This document shows, piece after piece, positions 1-12,567 of a DNA stretch of 64,000 nt. This DNA is from Holothuria scabra (lineage: Eukaryota > Echinodermata > Holothuroidea > Aspidochirotida > Holothuriidae): assembly GCA_037179385.1 (NCBI GenBank), contig CM074193.1, positions 1,803,931-1,867,930 of the forward strand, read 5' to 3'. The notes below the pieces were generated by a model. That model was given only the letters and a program-made list of their open reading frames with translations, ran no database searches and was not told the DNA's origin. The translations under genes were made by a program, and so were the position numbers. Numbering within the stretch: position 1 is the stretch's first letter; every line of letters starts with the position of its first letter.

Positions 1-395
1 GCAAATCATAAAGCAATACTTGGATATTTCGCTTTGGATTCTAAATTCCAAAAATAATATTTGCCTGGATGATTGCTGTAGAACAATGTTAAAGAGGTAC
101 ATCAATAAAAAACCCTTTAGCAAAACAAGCAGCTTAAGCTAACTATTTGTAAGTGTCATTCTTTCATTAATGCTGCCTCTCTATTAATTTTCTCATTTCT
201 GTAGAAGATTTTGTACTGTATAAAGGAAGAAGTAGTGAACAAAATAAACACACTCTTATTATATCAATCAGTTTTCATAAAAAAATCATGAGATTGTACA
301 ATTTTTATTTATGACTACTCAGTTTTAAATCTGCAGTCTTTTTTGCTTGTATTCCAGTTCATTATGTTACACCTATCCCGTTATTTCTGTTTCAG

Positions 396-446
396 CTTCC
401 ACCACCGCAACCAAACCCTATTCTTAAAGCCTATGGAGATATTACA
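396..446 (+). CDS. WDR3: WDR3 exon a (first visible)
   Basis: This exon has 17 codons and starts after a TTTCAG acceptor. It ends at ATTACA before a GTGAGT donor, phase 0. It encodes the Pro-rich linker and NPILKAYGDIT that lead into the Utp12 domain. Bases 1-395 are intron with nothing recognisable. Confidence 0.88.
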
Positions 447-3400
447 GTGAGTATTCTGTTGGTTTTTATGTAGTACTGTATTATTTAGGTTAAGACTAGA
501 GCAGTTGTTATCAAGATCATTGGCAAATTCTTTTAAATTACCAATCTTGTTTTGGAGTCAAATCCTGTTCTGTTTTGTTAAATATGGTCTCAAAGATATC
601 ATTATGTGGTGACATTAAGGCTTTAAATTAAATTGTCTTAGGATGCCATATGTTCTTAGTTTTACAAATACAAACTTGTCAACTCTCATTGTTTGGCCAA
701 GAACCTACACTTTTGGGCAATGGCACAAGGTGACAATATCAAATTTCATGGTGGAGACATTTCATGTGGCTTTTTGAGCCAATAGCTCTTGTATAAACTC
801 TGTCCATTTGTCTCACAAGCAAAGAGAAACAGTGACATCCCTTTGGTATTGATTGCCCTTAAGTTTTATCAGTCATGTATGTAGCTATGTTTGGCAAATT
901 GGTATTTACTACTTACAAGTTGAAATTGTCATGCAGCTGTATTTGAAATGATACTTAAAATCAAGTGTAAAGCCCTTTTTTGGCTGATGTGCTCTGTTTA
1001 ACAAGGTGCTTCTTGCTTGGCTGTCGCCTCTTATATAAATAATATGGGTTGTATTCTTTGTTAAGGTTAGGGATTAGGTTAGGGATTAGGGCTATCATTA
1101 GCCAGGTAGGAAATTTCTTGTTCAGTAGTGTGCATCCCCCCCCCTTCCCATTTGTTGCCTCTTTATCACCATTGATGAAGGAGAATTTACTAAAAATAAC
1201 AAAATCATCTGATGTTTATTCTTTGTCAAAAGGGCTTGAGTGTGATCTGTGCTTAATACAGGTAATTAATTGACACTATGAAAGAATAACAAGCATTTCC
1301 TTGCAATATATAATTGGGGTACATTTTATATCATGAGGAACCTGTGTTTGAACTAAGATCCATGCAAATGCAAAGTAAGTCTTGTTGCTTCAAATGTTTT
1401 TCTAATTTTTTTTTTTTTTTTTTTGAAATCTTTATTTCCAGCCAACCAAATATGTTTGTGAAGTCCTTAAAAAAGTAAAATCCAGGTATGTCAATTTTGC
1501 TTTGGGGCAAAATATGTGCTAATAAAAGTTTTATTGTTTAGTTATTGTTTTGTATTCCTTGAATTTCACTAAGGAGAAGAGATTTGTGTTTCGAATCAAG
1601 GACAGCCAAACTTTCCATGTAGAACTTACATCACAAAGTGATGATTGATTGATTGATTTATAGATTTTGTGTAAAAACTATACCAAAGTCACATATTTTT
1701 GACAACCACAAAGTACAAAAGTTTTTTTTATTTCAAGTCAGTTTATCTCTGATTGTTGTTTTCTGAAGGGTGATGGCTTTTCTAACTGTAAATTTCAAAA
1801 TAATGTTTCACAGATGATCCCACACTGAGCTGATCCCTTTGTAGGGGTCATTGTAAAATAAACATTCAAATCTAAATCTTATTGAATTGAAATTTCGTAA
1901 GGTACATTGTGTTGTTGTTACAAGAATTTTTGGTAGCACAGATTGGAGTAAAATGAACAATATGTTAAGGAGTTCATTCTCGTTTTTATTCGCAGTGAAC
2001 TTGAGGAGTCTTTGTTGGTGATGCCTTTCAGCTATGTCCTTGATTTATTTCCCCTTTTGGAAATCTTTATTAACCAAGGATGGGAAGTAGAATTATCTTG
2101 TCGCTGTCTCTTCTTCCTCTTAAGGTAAAATCTTGGTTGCATGTTTTTACCCTTGATACTCATTTCTTTGTTCTCCCATAGAATGTTTTCTCAATTGTCC
2201 TTTATTTGAGAGTGAAATAGGAAAATAAGTGCAGACTGTTCTTGCCATGGACTCTATTCTGAGGTTCCCTGCTATATAGTTTACTAACATCTAAGGATTG
2301 CCTGTTTGCAACCAAATAATTATACCTAGTTTTTCTGCTCACATTAATATGGGTATGTAGTGATACTACCCTCTGTAACTGTTTTTCCTATACCACACAA
2401 ATATTGCACGTACCAACTAGTTTCAATTATCATGGTTTCTTCCTGTAAACTTAATATATTATTCCCCCTTTACGTTTTTTGCATACAATTAGGTGTCGTA
2501 ATATTTTGATTTCCTGTTTGAAATAATATCATAATTGTTGCTTAAAACATATGTCCACACTTATTAACAAAATATGCTTTTAGAAGAGTAAATATTAGCT
2601 CAAACAAAGGATGATGTACCTAAATCAACAAAGTAAGTCTTCTTAACACTGGAGGTGACAGAGAATAAAAAGGATTTGTTCCAGATGAAAGTGTCCGGGT
2701 ATGATTTTGACAAGTGTGATTACTCTCTTCTGATTATGAATGACTGACATTTCTTTTGAGAAGTAACTGTTAATGTTACAGATTTGACATTTTTGATGAT
2801 ATATCATTCACAGGGTCAACCATGGTCAGATAACATCTAGCCAAGTGCTTTTACCAGTCATTGATAGACTCAGATCAAAAACACTCTCCAAGGTGGCTCA
2901 ACTTAAGGTAGATATGAATATTCGTAAGCAGATCGGCAAGAAGGGTCATACATATCAGCTGTTGATTTAAATTCCAGTTCTGTGGAATTTGCTTTAAAAG
3001 GAACAACATTGTGAAAACATCTGTGCACAAATTGAAGAATTCTAATTTCATATTGTTGGTCGATAGGAGTTATGACAATTCTTTTTCATTTTTTGGCAAT
3101 ATGTCTCCTACCATGTTTCCCTTTAGAAAGTACTTTGTCTTTCATACATTTTGACTGCATGACTTCATGGTCAACTGTTGATGCCGTCCAACGTGCACCT
3201 TGTCGGGGGTTTGACTCCTGGTCAGGTCAAACTGAAGACTTAAAAATTGGAACCTACTACCATTGTGTTTGGTGCTCAGCATAAGCAATGGAGCAGGGAA
3301 AACAAGCCAGTGAGCTACAACTGGAAAAAAGTTCATGGCTGGCCAAACAAACTCTTTAGAAACTAAGTTGTTGTAGAGCCTCATATAACAAACTTAGATA

Positions 3401-4015
3401 AATGTGGGTTTTGCACATGTTGCAAAAAAATTTTCATTGAGTTCATTGTAATTTTTCAAATTTCAAAGTATCAGTACGCTAATATTGGTGACATTTTCCC
3501 GAAAAGTGATCCATCTTTGTCCGTAAAGTTTACACCACTCTGTGTTTCTATTTAGGAAATTTGAGCGTTAAAACTCCAGTCTAGTCTACCATTGCTGTAG
3601 TGACTGATTTCATTTAGAGGGAGTTGTGACAACTGGGGATTCATTCTCAAGTTATAGATTGTGATAATTTGTGATGTCATTGCTGTATGTATCACATTGC
3701 ATTATTAAGTTTTATTTGAAACGTTTGAAAGAAGAAATTGATTTAGATGATTTAGTTGGAGTTCATTGCTTTAAAATTGATACAATTTTAGGTCCATTTG
3801 TATATTTTTCTGTTAATGAGTATCTTCTGTTTTTGTCCCTAAAGGACACTATTGGATTTAATTTAGCTGGACTTAGGTTTATGCAGCAGCAAATTGAAGC
3901 CAAGGAGGATGTCCAATTCTTCTCCGATGCTACGGACCAGTTCAAAGAAAAGAAAAGAAAGAAGAAAAAAGCAGAGGGAAAAGTGATATTAGCTATGGCA
4001 GCAGCTGGTTTGTAA
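396..4015 (+). CDS. WDR3: WDR3 homologue (Utp12/Dip2), C-terminal part, 5 exons, 5'-truncated by window edge
   Basis: WDR3 (yeast Utp12/Dip2) is a nucleolar WD-repeat protein of the UTP-B part of the small-subunit processome, needed for 18S rRNA maturation. The visible exons are 396-446, 1442-1485, 1996-2124, 2814-2907 and 3845-4015. All have AG acceptors and GT donors, and their phases agree (0, 2, 2, 0 at the junctions). Joined, they give about 162 residues that match the C-terminal Utp12 domain of WDR3 from memory: segments NPILKAYGDIT, SELEESLLVMPFSYV, CRCLFFLLR, HGQITSSQVLLPVIDRLR and DTIGFNLAGLRF, then FFSDAT and a lysine-rich tail (KEKKRKKKKAEGK). A basic tail is normal for the family and suits a nucleolar protein. 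The WD40 repeats must lie upstream. The stop codon is TAA at 4013-4015. The identity call is confident; no alignment was run. Confidence 0.93.
988..1134 (-). mobile_element. MITE family A, copy 1
   Basis: This is a short element of about 145 bp inside a WDR3 intron. Its ends read roughly TGTGC(A/T)CTGTTTAACAAG and, inverted, TTGTTCAGTAGTGTGCA, so it has terminal inverted repeats. The interior carries GGTTAGGGATTAGG, seen as the reverse complement in the copies at 4281-4422 and 7860-8001. No coding capacity; likely a non-autonomous DNA transposon. Confidence 0.6.
1442..1485 (+). CDS. WDR3: WDR3 exon b
   Basis: This 44-nt exon encodes PTKYVCEVLKKVKS, with a TTTCCAG acceptor and a GTATGT donor, leaving phase 2. 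It continues the Utp12 domain in frame with both neighbours. Confidence 0.87.
1996..2124 (+). CDS. WDR3: WDR3 exon c (Utp12 core)
   Basis: This 129-nt exon, phase 2 in and out, encodes the most conserved stretch of the domain, including SELEESLLVMPFSYV and CRCLFFLLR. Acceptor is TTCGCAG and donor GTAAAA. Confidence 0.9.
2814..2907 (+). CDS. WDR3: WDR3 exon d
   Basis: This 94-nt exon encodes HGQITSSQVLLPVIDRLR and continues to AQLK, with a TTCACAG acceptor and a GTAGAT donor, leaving phase 0. The intron that follows (2908-3844) contains a SINE fragment. Confidence 0.9.
3150..3370 (+). mobile_element. tRNA-derived SINE copy, degenerate, in WDR3 intron
   Basis: The sequence follows the order seen in other SINEs of the window: TTTGACTGCATG, a remnant of a box-B-like stretch (GGGGGTTTGACTCCTGG), ACTGAAGACTT, CATTGTGTTTGGTGCTC, GCATAAGCAATGGAG, AACAAGCCAGTGAGC, ACAACTGGAAAAAA. 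Related copies are at 30235-30360 (minus), 43318-43470, 50400-50625, 53475-53715 and 61975-62172. Confidence 0.6.
3845..4015 (+). CDS. WDR3: WDR3 terminal coding exon
   Basis: This exon has 56 codons and a stop. It starts after CCCTAAAG with DTIGFNLAGLRF and ends with FFSDAT and a run of Lys/Arg. The open frame extends upstream of 3845 into the intron, but only the part from 3845 resembles WDR3. The terminal VILAMAAAGL is more hydrophobic than I expect from vertebrate WDR3. Confidence 0.91.
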   Translation, partial: DTIGFNLAGLRFMQQQIEAKEDVQFFSDATDQFKEKKRKKKKAEGKVILAMAAAGL

Positions 4016-4280
4016 GACAGAGACAAGGAATCAAGATAGCAAGTGTACTATAGGACAGAGGAATGGTGAGATTGGTCAAGGCACCGGCTGCCTTATAAGA
4101 CAGAATGGAAGATTGAATCAGCCAAGACAGTGTCTTGATTGTAAGATTAGGAGAGGTCAGATTTACAACAGCAACTGGTAAAGGTATCTACTGGTTTATT
4201 GAACAGAGAAATGGTTATAGACTGGTAATTGCAAGGCCATGATCGGTTCATAGGACATAGAGGTGGATGGATTGGGGCAA

Positions 4281-4422
4281 TGTGCACTGTTTAACAAAAA
4301 ACTTCCTAAATGGCTAATGATAGCCTAATCCCAAACTTAATCCTTAACTCTAGCAAAGAATACAATGGATACAATACAATGACAACAACCAATCAAGAAA
4401 CACCTTGTTAACCAGTGTGCAT
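4281..4422 (+). mobile_element. MITE family A, copy 2
   Basis: The ends TGTGCACTGTTTAACAA and TTGTTAACCAGTGTGCA are near-perfect inverted repeats. The 142-bp element has CCTAATCC-type motifs and AGAATACAATGGATACAATA inside, shared with 7860-8001. No open frame of note. Confidence 0.65.
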
Positions 4423-4748
4423 CTACCCGATGGATTGGCCACTTCGGCAACTGGCCATGACCAGCAGTTGAGTTATAAATCAAAGGTTAGATTGGTCAAG
4501 GTTTGTGAGAGCCAGGCTCGTGTAGATTAGCAACTGCATCAACTGATTATGGCATCAGCTGGTTTGAAATGCCAAGGGGAAGGGAGGTTAGATAGGTCAC
4601 AACAACTATCAGCTTACAGCATTTCAGACAAAGAAGTTGTCAGGTTGGTCTCATCTTAGTTATCTACTTGTATTTATGGCTAATGGGAATTTGAATTTAC
4701 CACTTAAGCAACCTTTTCGAGTGACTGAAACTGGAAGGTTGGTTTTCA

Positions 4749-4853
4749 TAGATCCTTTTCTAAATAGCAATTATAGAGGGGTGTAGACAAAAATGACACA
4801 TACCAAAACCATATCCCATAAGCCTTTGTAATAGATATTTGGAAAATGGTCTA
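4749..4853 (+). mobile_element. MITE family B, diverged copy
   Basis: A shortened relative of the palindromic elements at 5478-5631 and 47755-47907. It keeps a TAGATCCTTTTCTAAATAGC-like left end, CCAAAACCATATCCCA inside, and an inverted right end GATATTTGGAAAATGGTCTA. Confidence 0.55.
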
Positions 4854-5063
4854 TGTAAAGTGGATACTGGCTTTGTAAGCCAGACAAGAAGCCTTTTGTG
4901 ATCAAAATGCCAAGAGGATTGCTTTAGGGGTTAATTTTTAGGTTGTAGCTTATCAACTGGTTGCACTTGTCTCATACATATGTAGTAGCAAATAGGTTTT
5001 AAAAGTAATGAAGGAGGTTAAGTGCACTGATGATACTGAAACTGTCTGTTATCAGGATAAAGG

Positions 5064-5069
5064 GAATAA
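5064..5069 (+). promoter_or_regulatory. candidate poly(A) signal for WDR3
   Basis: This is the first AATAAA I see downstream of the WDR3 stop, about 1.05 kb into the putative 3' UTR. Assignment is by position only. No U/GU-rich downstream element is obvious, so the true cleavage site may be elsewhere. Confidence 0.25.
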
Positions 5070-5477
5070 AGGTCTCTTTGGTTACAAATGTATCTGGTTT
5101 ACAGGGTAACCTCAGTGTGTGTATGGCTGCATGCCTGTGGGGGGGGGGGGAGCTGGTGAAGGGTGGAGCAATCATCAGGGTTCCTACTCATATCTTTTAA
5201 AGCAAATAGAATGTTGCACTGGGTATGGCTGTAGTTGAAATTACAGTAAGGGATAAATTATTATGTTGTTCATGGCTCGTAAGGGTGAAGTGGTTATGTA
5301 AGCAGCATCATGACACAACAGCTTGTTCCAGGCCTATGGAAGAGTACCTGTGGTGTAGCAATGGTCATTTCTGTAATTTAGTGAAATAATATTCTTACCA
5401 TAAGAGGCAGCTGTTGAGATCATAGTACACAGCAAAATTTTTCCAGTTCAGTTGCATTTCCTTGCTAATTCTTCCTA

Positions 5478-5631
5478 TAGACCTATTTCAAAATAGCAAT
5501 TACAATGAATTGAGGGATAGAGTTTTGAGTGTGCATCAATTTTCACCATAGTAAAATACCATTGACAAAAATGACAAACACCAAAACTCTATCCCACAAT
5601 CCTTTGTAATTGCTATTTGGAAATAGGTCTA
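5478..5631 (+). mobile_element. MITE family B, full-length copy
   Basis: This 154-bp element begins TAGACCTATTTCAAAATAGC and ends with the inverse, GCTATTTGGAAATAGGTCTA, so the arms can fold back. A copy of matching length and interior lies at 47755-47907 in a GPCR intron. The possible TA at each edge is compatible with a TA target site. Confidence 0.72.
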
Positions 5632-6285
5632 TGGCATTAGCTTGAAGTTAGGAGAAGTACACAGGTAGCAACTATTCATTTGGACTGAACCCCAGCAGTA
5701 GTTTGTTTGATTACAGGTATGAAGCAACTATGGCAGTTATACAAACATTTCAGACTAAAGTTTTTGATCTCATTTAGGAGTTCCTCCAAAATTTTTTTAC
5801 AGGGGAATTTTTCTAAAGCCATCAATGAACACACTGATATAGTTAAAAAAAATTGACTATTGTGAGCTAACTTTTCCTATACTTGCATTAATGGATTCAT
5901 TTATTTCACTCAAGTACCTGAACCCATTATTACCCAAGTCAGAAGCATAAGTAAGCAAGGGGAAGCAAATTGAACACACTATGCAAAATTGACATTGACT
6001 TAGAATCATTGACATTATAGGGCCAGCCAGCCTTAGTGTGTAAAGGGATGGGTCCCTTACATGAGAATAGAAATTAACTACTTCAAATGCAGTGATATTT
6101 TACTTTAAATTATTGTCATAGTTGAAAGGAGGCAAAGCAAAAATAAGTCTTTTTTTTGTTTGTAAATTATTTCAATAGGATTCCTGAACAGGGTTTAAAA
6201 TTTCTATTCTGGAAACTTGCACCCACTTTGTAATTGATTGCAATATGTCATTTGACTTAGTACCAAGGTAGGAATGAAAGGTTAA

Positions 6286-6840
6286 AAGAATAGTCCGGAG
6301 CTAAATTTCTGTTTGATATGTAAAAAAGGAACATATTTTAAGCTTTTTGGTAAAGGTTTCATTCATTTCCCAAGTTCAGTTCTGGAGATACTAGCAATTG
6401 AAGTTGACATATTTTCTATACAAAATGAACTTGGAGCAAGCAGGTGTGATGACATGGATTCACTGTGTTAGCCAATGTTCTTGTTTTCTTTGTTTTGTTA
6501 TCCTATTTGTTTGACCTTGAATTTATTAGGGTGCTATCTTGTCTCTAAGGTTTATTAAGCCTTTAAAGTTCCATTGCTCAGGATGCACCTATGATATCAA
6601 TTTATCAGAGGTTAGTTGCATAAAATCGGTGATAAATTATACATGAAAACAAATCATTGGCCAACAATGTGAACCCATGACATCATACTTGCTTGCCTCA
6701 AGTTCATTTTATGTAAAAAATCTGCCACATAATACACATCAAGAAGTGAACATGGGAAATGAAGAAAAATTTGACCAGAATGCTTAGAATCTGCTCCTCT
6801 TTAACATAAAAATAAATTTGACTCTGGACTATTCTCTGAA
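6286..6840. repeat. fold-back element with arms of about 190 bp
   Basis: The left arm, from AATAGTCCGGAGCTAAATTT to GGATTCACTGTGTTAGCC (about 6286-6480), reappears inverted at 6655-6840, from GGCCAACAATGTGAACCCAT to TTGACTCTGGACTATTCT. The centre of about 175 bp is unique. It looks like a non-autonomous DNA transposon with long inverted arms and no coding sequence. Confidence 0.62.
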
Positions 6841-7859
6841 ACAGCAATGGAACATGCATTGGGTTAGGATAATACACAATCAAAGGGTTAATATGAGTGA
6901 TGTACACACTAACACCCAACCCTTTTCATTTTTATACAATGTTTTGATTGAAAAGTGGAAAAGAAACAACATGTCGTTTGTGATATAACCAGGTTAAAAC
7001 AGCACAACTCCAATAAAAATGGAATAGTTCAAGACAAGTTCGTTATCCATTGCCATGCCATGAACATATCAAGGGATAATGCATGATCATGTGACTGTAA
7101 TTTACCAATAAAAGTTGATAATTATCACTAAGTATGGATTAACCTGAATAAAAGTTGAAGCAAATGATGTCAGCAGATGTTTTCATTTTGTGTTTTAATA
7201 AGATATTATTTTGAAATAAATGGGAACAAATATTTGAACACTTCCCACTTCATATCTCTCCTGTGAAGACAAATAGGTTAGGAAAGACACATAGTAAAAT
7301 ACTCAAAAGAAAATAAATATACACTTTTAAAATGAGTCATTGATAATTTTGTTTCCTTGTTTCAACGTGGCATCTTTAAAGGAACAAAGAGTGCAATTCA
7401 TTTGCATTTGACACAGTACCAAGCACGTAAGCAAGTTGAAATGACATGTTGAGAGAACGAAGGGCCCGATATTGTTCAAATATTATCATGATGAATTTAA
7501 GAGTACGGAGTAACTTTCATCACACCCTCTGAAGGCAAACGTATTGTCTCTTGTATGATTTGCCAACTGTTATGAGCATTATAATTGCTCTCAAACTTTT
7601 GGTGTTTATTGCTTGTTTCCAAAACAAATTTCTGTCTCAGTACAGGAACAGATTTATTATCATTTTAATCAATACCGTCTGAAAACAAATAAGACAAGAT
7701 TGTCATATTTCTTTAAAAAATATGCAAGTGCGAATATTATTGAATGAATGTCTCTTTAGTTGTGTGTGTCCGCCTTTCTACAAAACAATTCAGTTTTTTA
7801 GTTAACTTTGCGTTGCATTCTTTTATTGAATGAAAATGCCCATAATCATTTGGAGCGAT

Positions 7860-8001
7860 ATGCATTGCTTACAAGACTTTCCCTAACTGGCTAACGAAAA
7901 CCCTAATCCCTAACGTAATCCCTAACCTTAACAAAGAATACAATCAATACAATGAAATGGCAACAGGCAATCAAGAAGCACCTTTTTAGACAGTGCGCAT
8001 G
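7860..8001 (+). mobile_element. MITE family A, copy 3
   Basis: It shares CCCTAACTGGCTAACGA-like sequence, CCCTAATCCCTAACG, AAAGAATACAATCAATACAA and CAATCAAGAAGCACC with 4281-4422, and ends GACAGTGCGCATG. Same length class, about 140 bp. Confidence 0.6.
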
Positions 8002-10713
8002 TTTACTAAGTTTTCTATACAGGTACTTTTTGTCATGTGGCAGTGGTTGACCTCTTGATGCATAGCCAACGTTCAAGGTATTGCATACAGTTGCCATAAC
8101 TCGTTGGTATTGTTTTTATAAGCTCTATTTATGTTGTTACATAATGGAAGGCATTTACAAAGGAATCGGAGGGACTGATGAAGGATTATGCTGGTATGAT
8201 ATAACTCATTTACGAAGGTGAAGTTTGGAACGTATACCTTGAAAGGAATTTGACTCGAATGTTTTTCTTTCTTTGAAGAGATTGAACTTAGGTAAAATTC
8301 CAGACTCGTGAAAGAGCCTTAGTGATTAAGTATGGCGGGCTTTGCAAATTCATATTGAGGACGGGGACTGCATTTTCCGTTGAATACCGATTTTCGATTC
8401 CTTTAAAAGATCAAATGCTAAAACCTTACATGTAGGTTTAAAACCTCTTCATTGAGTGATGCGACTGGAATTGAAAGCCTGAAAAGCCCGTCGCAGGGTT
8501 TTGCTGCCCAGCATAACCCAACACTTAGTTCTCCACGAGTCCACCGTTAAATAAGAACACAACATGCCAACGGAGATTAATAGCTTTTGTAATTAATTAA
8601 TTTATCAACCATATACGACCGAGTTGGACCGTCGAAATCAATTTTGCATTGGTCAATGGTCATTCAGGCCTGTAATCACTGAAAGGGCGGTGCTAGAATA
8701 TTTTCAGTTCGGAGATTTTTTTTGGGGGGGGGAGGGGGGTGGTGGGTGCCAAATGTCGTATTACTTCGATACAAATTTTACAACTCCGTAGGAGAGCGAG
8801 AAAAAGTTTCAGATGCGCCTTTCTTAGCTACGGGCCTGGGATCATTTAATTTTGCAAAGATGATATCTAATAGGAAGGAAAACTTGCCCGTCACTAATCA
8901 CTTTCCAGCTGGCATATATAATGACTAACTTTACGCCTATGATACCTCATATTTTGAATGTCACATTAGTTCAACGCGTAAAAAGTCTGGAATCGTGATT
9001 ATACTATTCCACAAAATACACGATAGCCTACGTAATTGGGTATCGTGAGATTGATAGCCAATGACCACAAGATCATGATGAAATGTAGCCCACACCTTAG
9101 CAAGAAAATCAATATGTTTGATCACTTGCCATGTGATAAATAATATTTTATGTTACAAAGAACCCAGTGTAAGCACTTGACAATGGAAGGATATCAACAT
9201 TACACCGCTATTTGCTACTAAAATTATTATGCCATTTGCACGAAGCCAAATACACTATAAATCATTGTAAAAAGTTCTTCGACCTTTTTTCTGCTGGAGT
9301 TTTGTATTTGCTAGTTGCCCCTGTGGAAAATGTTTTGCAGATGCGGCAAGCGCACAAGATTTTCAACCACAGAACTTTGTCTTTGCAGTCCGGATTATGC
9401 GTCGGTCATAATGTCCGGAGGGTTCAAGTTGAATTTCTTTACTTGTATATTTTTCTGCAAATCCAGATTTTAATCTCAGTGTTGTGTGTGTTTGTGTTTT
9501 TGGTTTGAGGGAATACTTATTCCTGCTTCACCCCTGGCTAAATTCGCCGTAAGCGTGGTATTACTTTTATATGTTCAAAGATTATACCTACCAACGTCTA
9601 TTTATCCATTTCTAAAGAAAGTAATGACAATTCAGTTGACTTCTTACTTTAAAATGTGTGCAGTAATGTCATCGTTTTATCCCTCTTTATTAGAGGGAAA
9701 AGAATTCATTGAACAGTGACACATATCCGTACCAATGCGGCCTTATCTTTAGATTTCAACGAAAGTGATCTATATAAAAATAAAATTGTACTTCCAGAGT
9801 TCACATCACACACTGGTTGCAGGCAAGAACGGTGTAGTAATCTTAAAGCTAGCGTGCACTGCTGTAAGTGTTTGACACCTTAGCACTATAGGCGTTTACT
9901 TTTTAACTGGGCGCATTTTTTTTGGGGGGGGGGGGAGGGGGTAAGGGCCGCATGCCTGGAAAATGAAATCGGACCCGAAATACACCATAAGTTGGTTCGG
10001 AATGTACAGAATTTTTTTAAAAATCGCGATCCCTCAGGTAACTAGGAATTGTAACTCCCAAGCGGCATTTTGTGTTTTATTTGCAATTTATAATGTTTCA
10101 TTGAAAAACAAGGTAGCAAACTGCTTAGTAATTTTTAATATGCAAATTACTCAAATTTGCTTCCTAAGTAGGCTATGGAGAAACCGTCACCAATTTCAAC
10201 AACATGCTAATTTCTTTAAAATTGGAAAATCACGTGGAAACAATCGGCCGTTCGGACGTAGCAAAATGCTCGACGCAGTTCAACTGCAATCACCAATCTA
10301 CATCAGAAGTAGAGATGACATATCGGTATGTAATGTCAGGAGTTGAGGATCCCCAAACCAGGGAGTTGGGGAATTCATAATGCGTAGTCATCAGCTAATA
10401 ATGCATGATAACTGGAGACTTCAGCTTGTAAAATAACCTGTCCGGTTTAGCGAGCTCAAAATGTTTGGCACTCTGGTTGTTTAAATTTAAGTTTGGACAT
10501 TAATCTGTAGCTGCATGTTGCTTAATCCCAGGGTCATCTCGCTATGGTTATTATGGACACTGCATCGATTGTGATTTTGATAAAGTCAAAAAATACTCCA
10601 GAAAGCTGACACCATCTTTCAGTTCAGTTTGACCTAATTTTTCTATTTCCTCCAGACGTTCTTATTTTTCTCTTGGAATCTCAGTTTTAGCCATAGTCAT
10701 GTTTCCGCACACC
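8002..10713. other. intergenic stretch, no supported gene
   Basis: The longest open frame here is about 127 codons (9963-10346). It shows no domain and no splice-linked partner. Two poly-G runs occur, at 8725-8742 and 9920-9938. I see no repeat with clear ends. Confidence 0.5.
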
Positions 10714-11018
10714 TTAAAGGGCCAAACCTCTCACCCCAAACTACAGTTTTTGTACCCGGGTACCGAAATTCTCAATTGGCTCAGCTTTTTGATTGGCAGC
10801 TAATTCAAACAATGCAGAGTGCCAAAGCTTATATTACACAGAATGTACGGTTCTGAGAGTGTTTTGATTATAAAAATTGAGTTTTTCTATACTCACCCTG
10901 AAGCAATAAACTAAGATTGTGTCTGGATGAGGATGAATTTCAGACAATTGTGGGAGGGGCTTCAGTAAGAAGGTGAGGAGAATTGGTACTGTTTGGGGTG
11001 AGAGAACAGGGCCTTTAA
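10714..11018. mobile_element. MITE family C
   Basis: The left end TTAAAGGGCC then CTCTCACCCCAAAC is inverted at the right end as GTTTGGGGTGAGAG then GGGCCTTTAA. The interior includes GATTGTGTCTGGATGAGGAT. A second copy lacking clean ends lies at 32135-32312 in a GPCR intron, sharing GAGAGTGTTTTGATTA and the same GATTGTGTCTGGATGAGGAT. Confidence 0.65.
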
Positions 11019-11093
11019 TATATTGTATCGTTTTTCCACTAAAATTGAATGAGACCTTTTCCTGCCCCAGTGCATACGCCTTCGGGTGCGTTC

Positions 11094-11116
11094 GAACTTA
11101 TAGACGAATCCGACAA
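11094..11116 (+). repeat. solo terminal end of MITE family D
   Basis: The stretch TTATAGACGAATCCGACAAT matches the left terminal repeat of elements at 26228-26392 and 35936-36196. I see no matching right end nearby, so this is a truncated copy or chance. Confidence 0.4.
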
Positions 11117-12567
11117 TCAAGTAGTGGTAAGAAATTGGATCCACCATCCTTGAACAATTAATTTCATTAATCATTTTGTTTTTCAATACCACGGACAGCC
11201 AGCTGTACACAATTGACAAAAACCCATAATAAGCAGATTAAGGTCAGATATTCAATTGCATAAAACTATTTATGGCGCCTTTTACAGACGAAAGAATTGA
11301 GAAGATGAACAGCACAAATGGCCAATAAATTTCAAGGTCACTTAACTCGATTCGTGTGTAATTGCACAATACACACCAACGATCCACAGTCATTCATTTC
11401 CCTATTCGAATTCGATGTGCTTCGGAATATGATTGGAAAGAACCTGAACCGAAGAATGCCAGGGGTGACCGGCCTATACCGTTCACGGGCAGTACATGTT
11501 ACTGAGCCATCATATGGATTTAACTGGTGCCGATGATAAGGGAAACCTTTGCAGTCATAACGAGGTGTGCGTGTGTGTGTTTGTATGTTGGCCTGTGTTT
11601 GTGTGTGTTTGTGACGTTCTCCTTAACGCGATTTCTCAAGAAAGAAATGTTTGACGGTTTCAAAATTGATACGTAGTTGCCCTCTAGTAAGAGGAGGAAC
11701 GGTTTTGGTGGAGGTCAAATGTCATCTAGGATCACCAGGGATCAAACTCTGAAAACATTGCGACATCTCAGGTTTAGAAACTTGGATAGATTTGGTATTT
11801 GGTAGGTGGATATAAAATTGTTATATAAGGAGAAGATGAGGGTGTATTAGTATATGACAGTTGTTCCTAACCTTTTCCAGACCACAGCCCCATTTTTTAC
11901 CAAATGTGAACGGATTAACTCCCTCCAGCCCACTGATATGATGTGAAATGTGGAGTCATGAGCCCGAACATTCAGTCATCGGTTGTCGTCCCCTTTGAGA
12001 AATGTTTGGTTCTTTAAGGTGTCTAAGATGCAAAATGGTGCTATATTTTAAGAAAACTTTGAACTTACTGTGTTGTAGGGAATCCTAAATAAAGGAGAAT
12101 GTTTTTATTATTGTCTTTTAAACATTAATTTAACTATGTTATGAAGAATTTATGATAAGCATACAACACCGAAGAAACCATGCCATATTTTAAAACGCCC
12201 CTGACCTCCTCGCTAGGCGTTCATCACCCTGAATTCCAAAAGTGTCCCGGGGGGGGGGGGGGACTGAGAGCCACTTTGATCGCAAGATAATGACTTCGCC
12301 GCTGGACCTTAAATAAGAATTTTGCTGCGTTCTCACAGGGGATTATCGAACGGACAGGCAGTCAAGCCCCTGGTAGTGGTGGATTACTAGTATAACTAAT
12401 AACTCCTCTCTTCCGGCTGCAAACACCGACAAATTACTTATGACTATCATCGATACGTAAACAGACTTTCTGGCCGGTCCTCGTTCTTGCCGTTGTACGT
12501 CTGTGTCTACTTGCTTTGGTAGATCTGTTTTTTCTGTTGTCAAACTTTCCTTAGCAAGGCTGTCATT
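11117..12567. other. intergenic stretch, no supported gene
   Basis: Contains a GT-rich microsatellite-like patch near 11565-11615 and a poly-G run near 12247. No open frame looks like a protein and no repeat with clear boundaries was found. Confidence 0.45.

Noticed and set aside
1065..1098. Telomere-like GGTTAGGGATTAGGTTAGGG
   Set aside because: Only a few irregular units inside a MITE (family A); other copies show the same text as part of the element. Not a telomere remnant.
3671..3844. Upstream extension of the last WDR3 exon
   Set aside because: The frame is open, but only from 3845 does it resemble WDR3, and a good acceptor with matching phase lies there.
9963..10346. 127-codon open frame
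   Set aside because: No domain, signal peptide or splice partner; length is within chance in AT-rich DNA with many frames.
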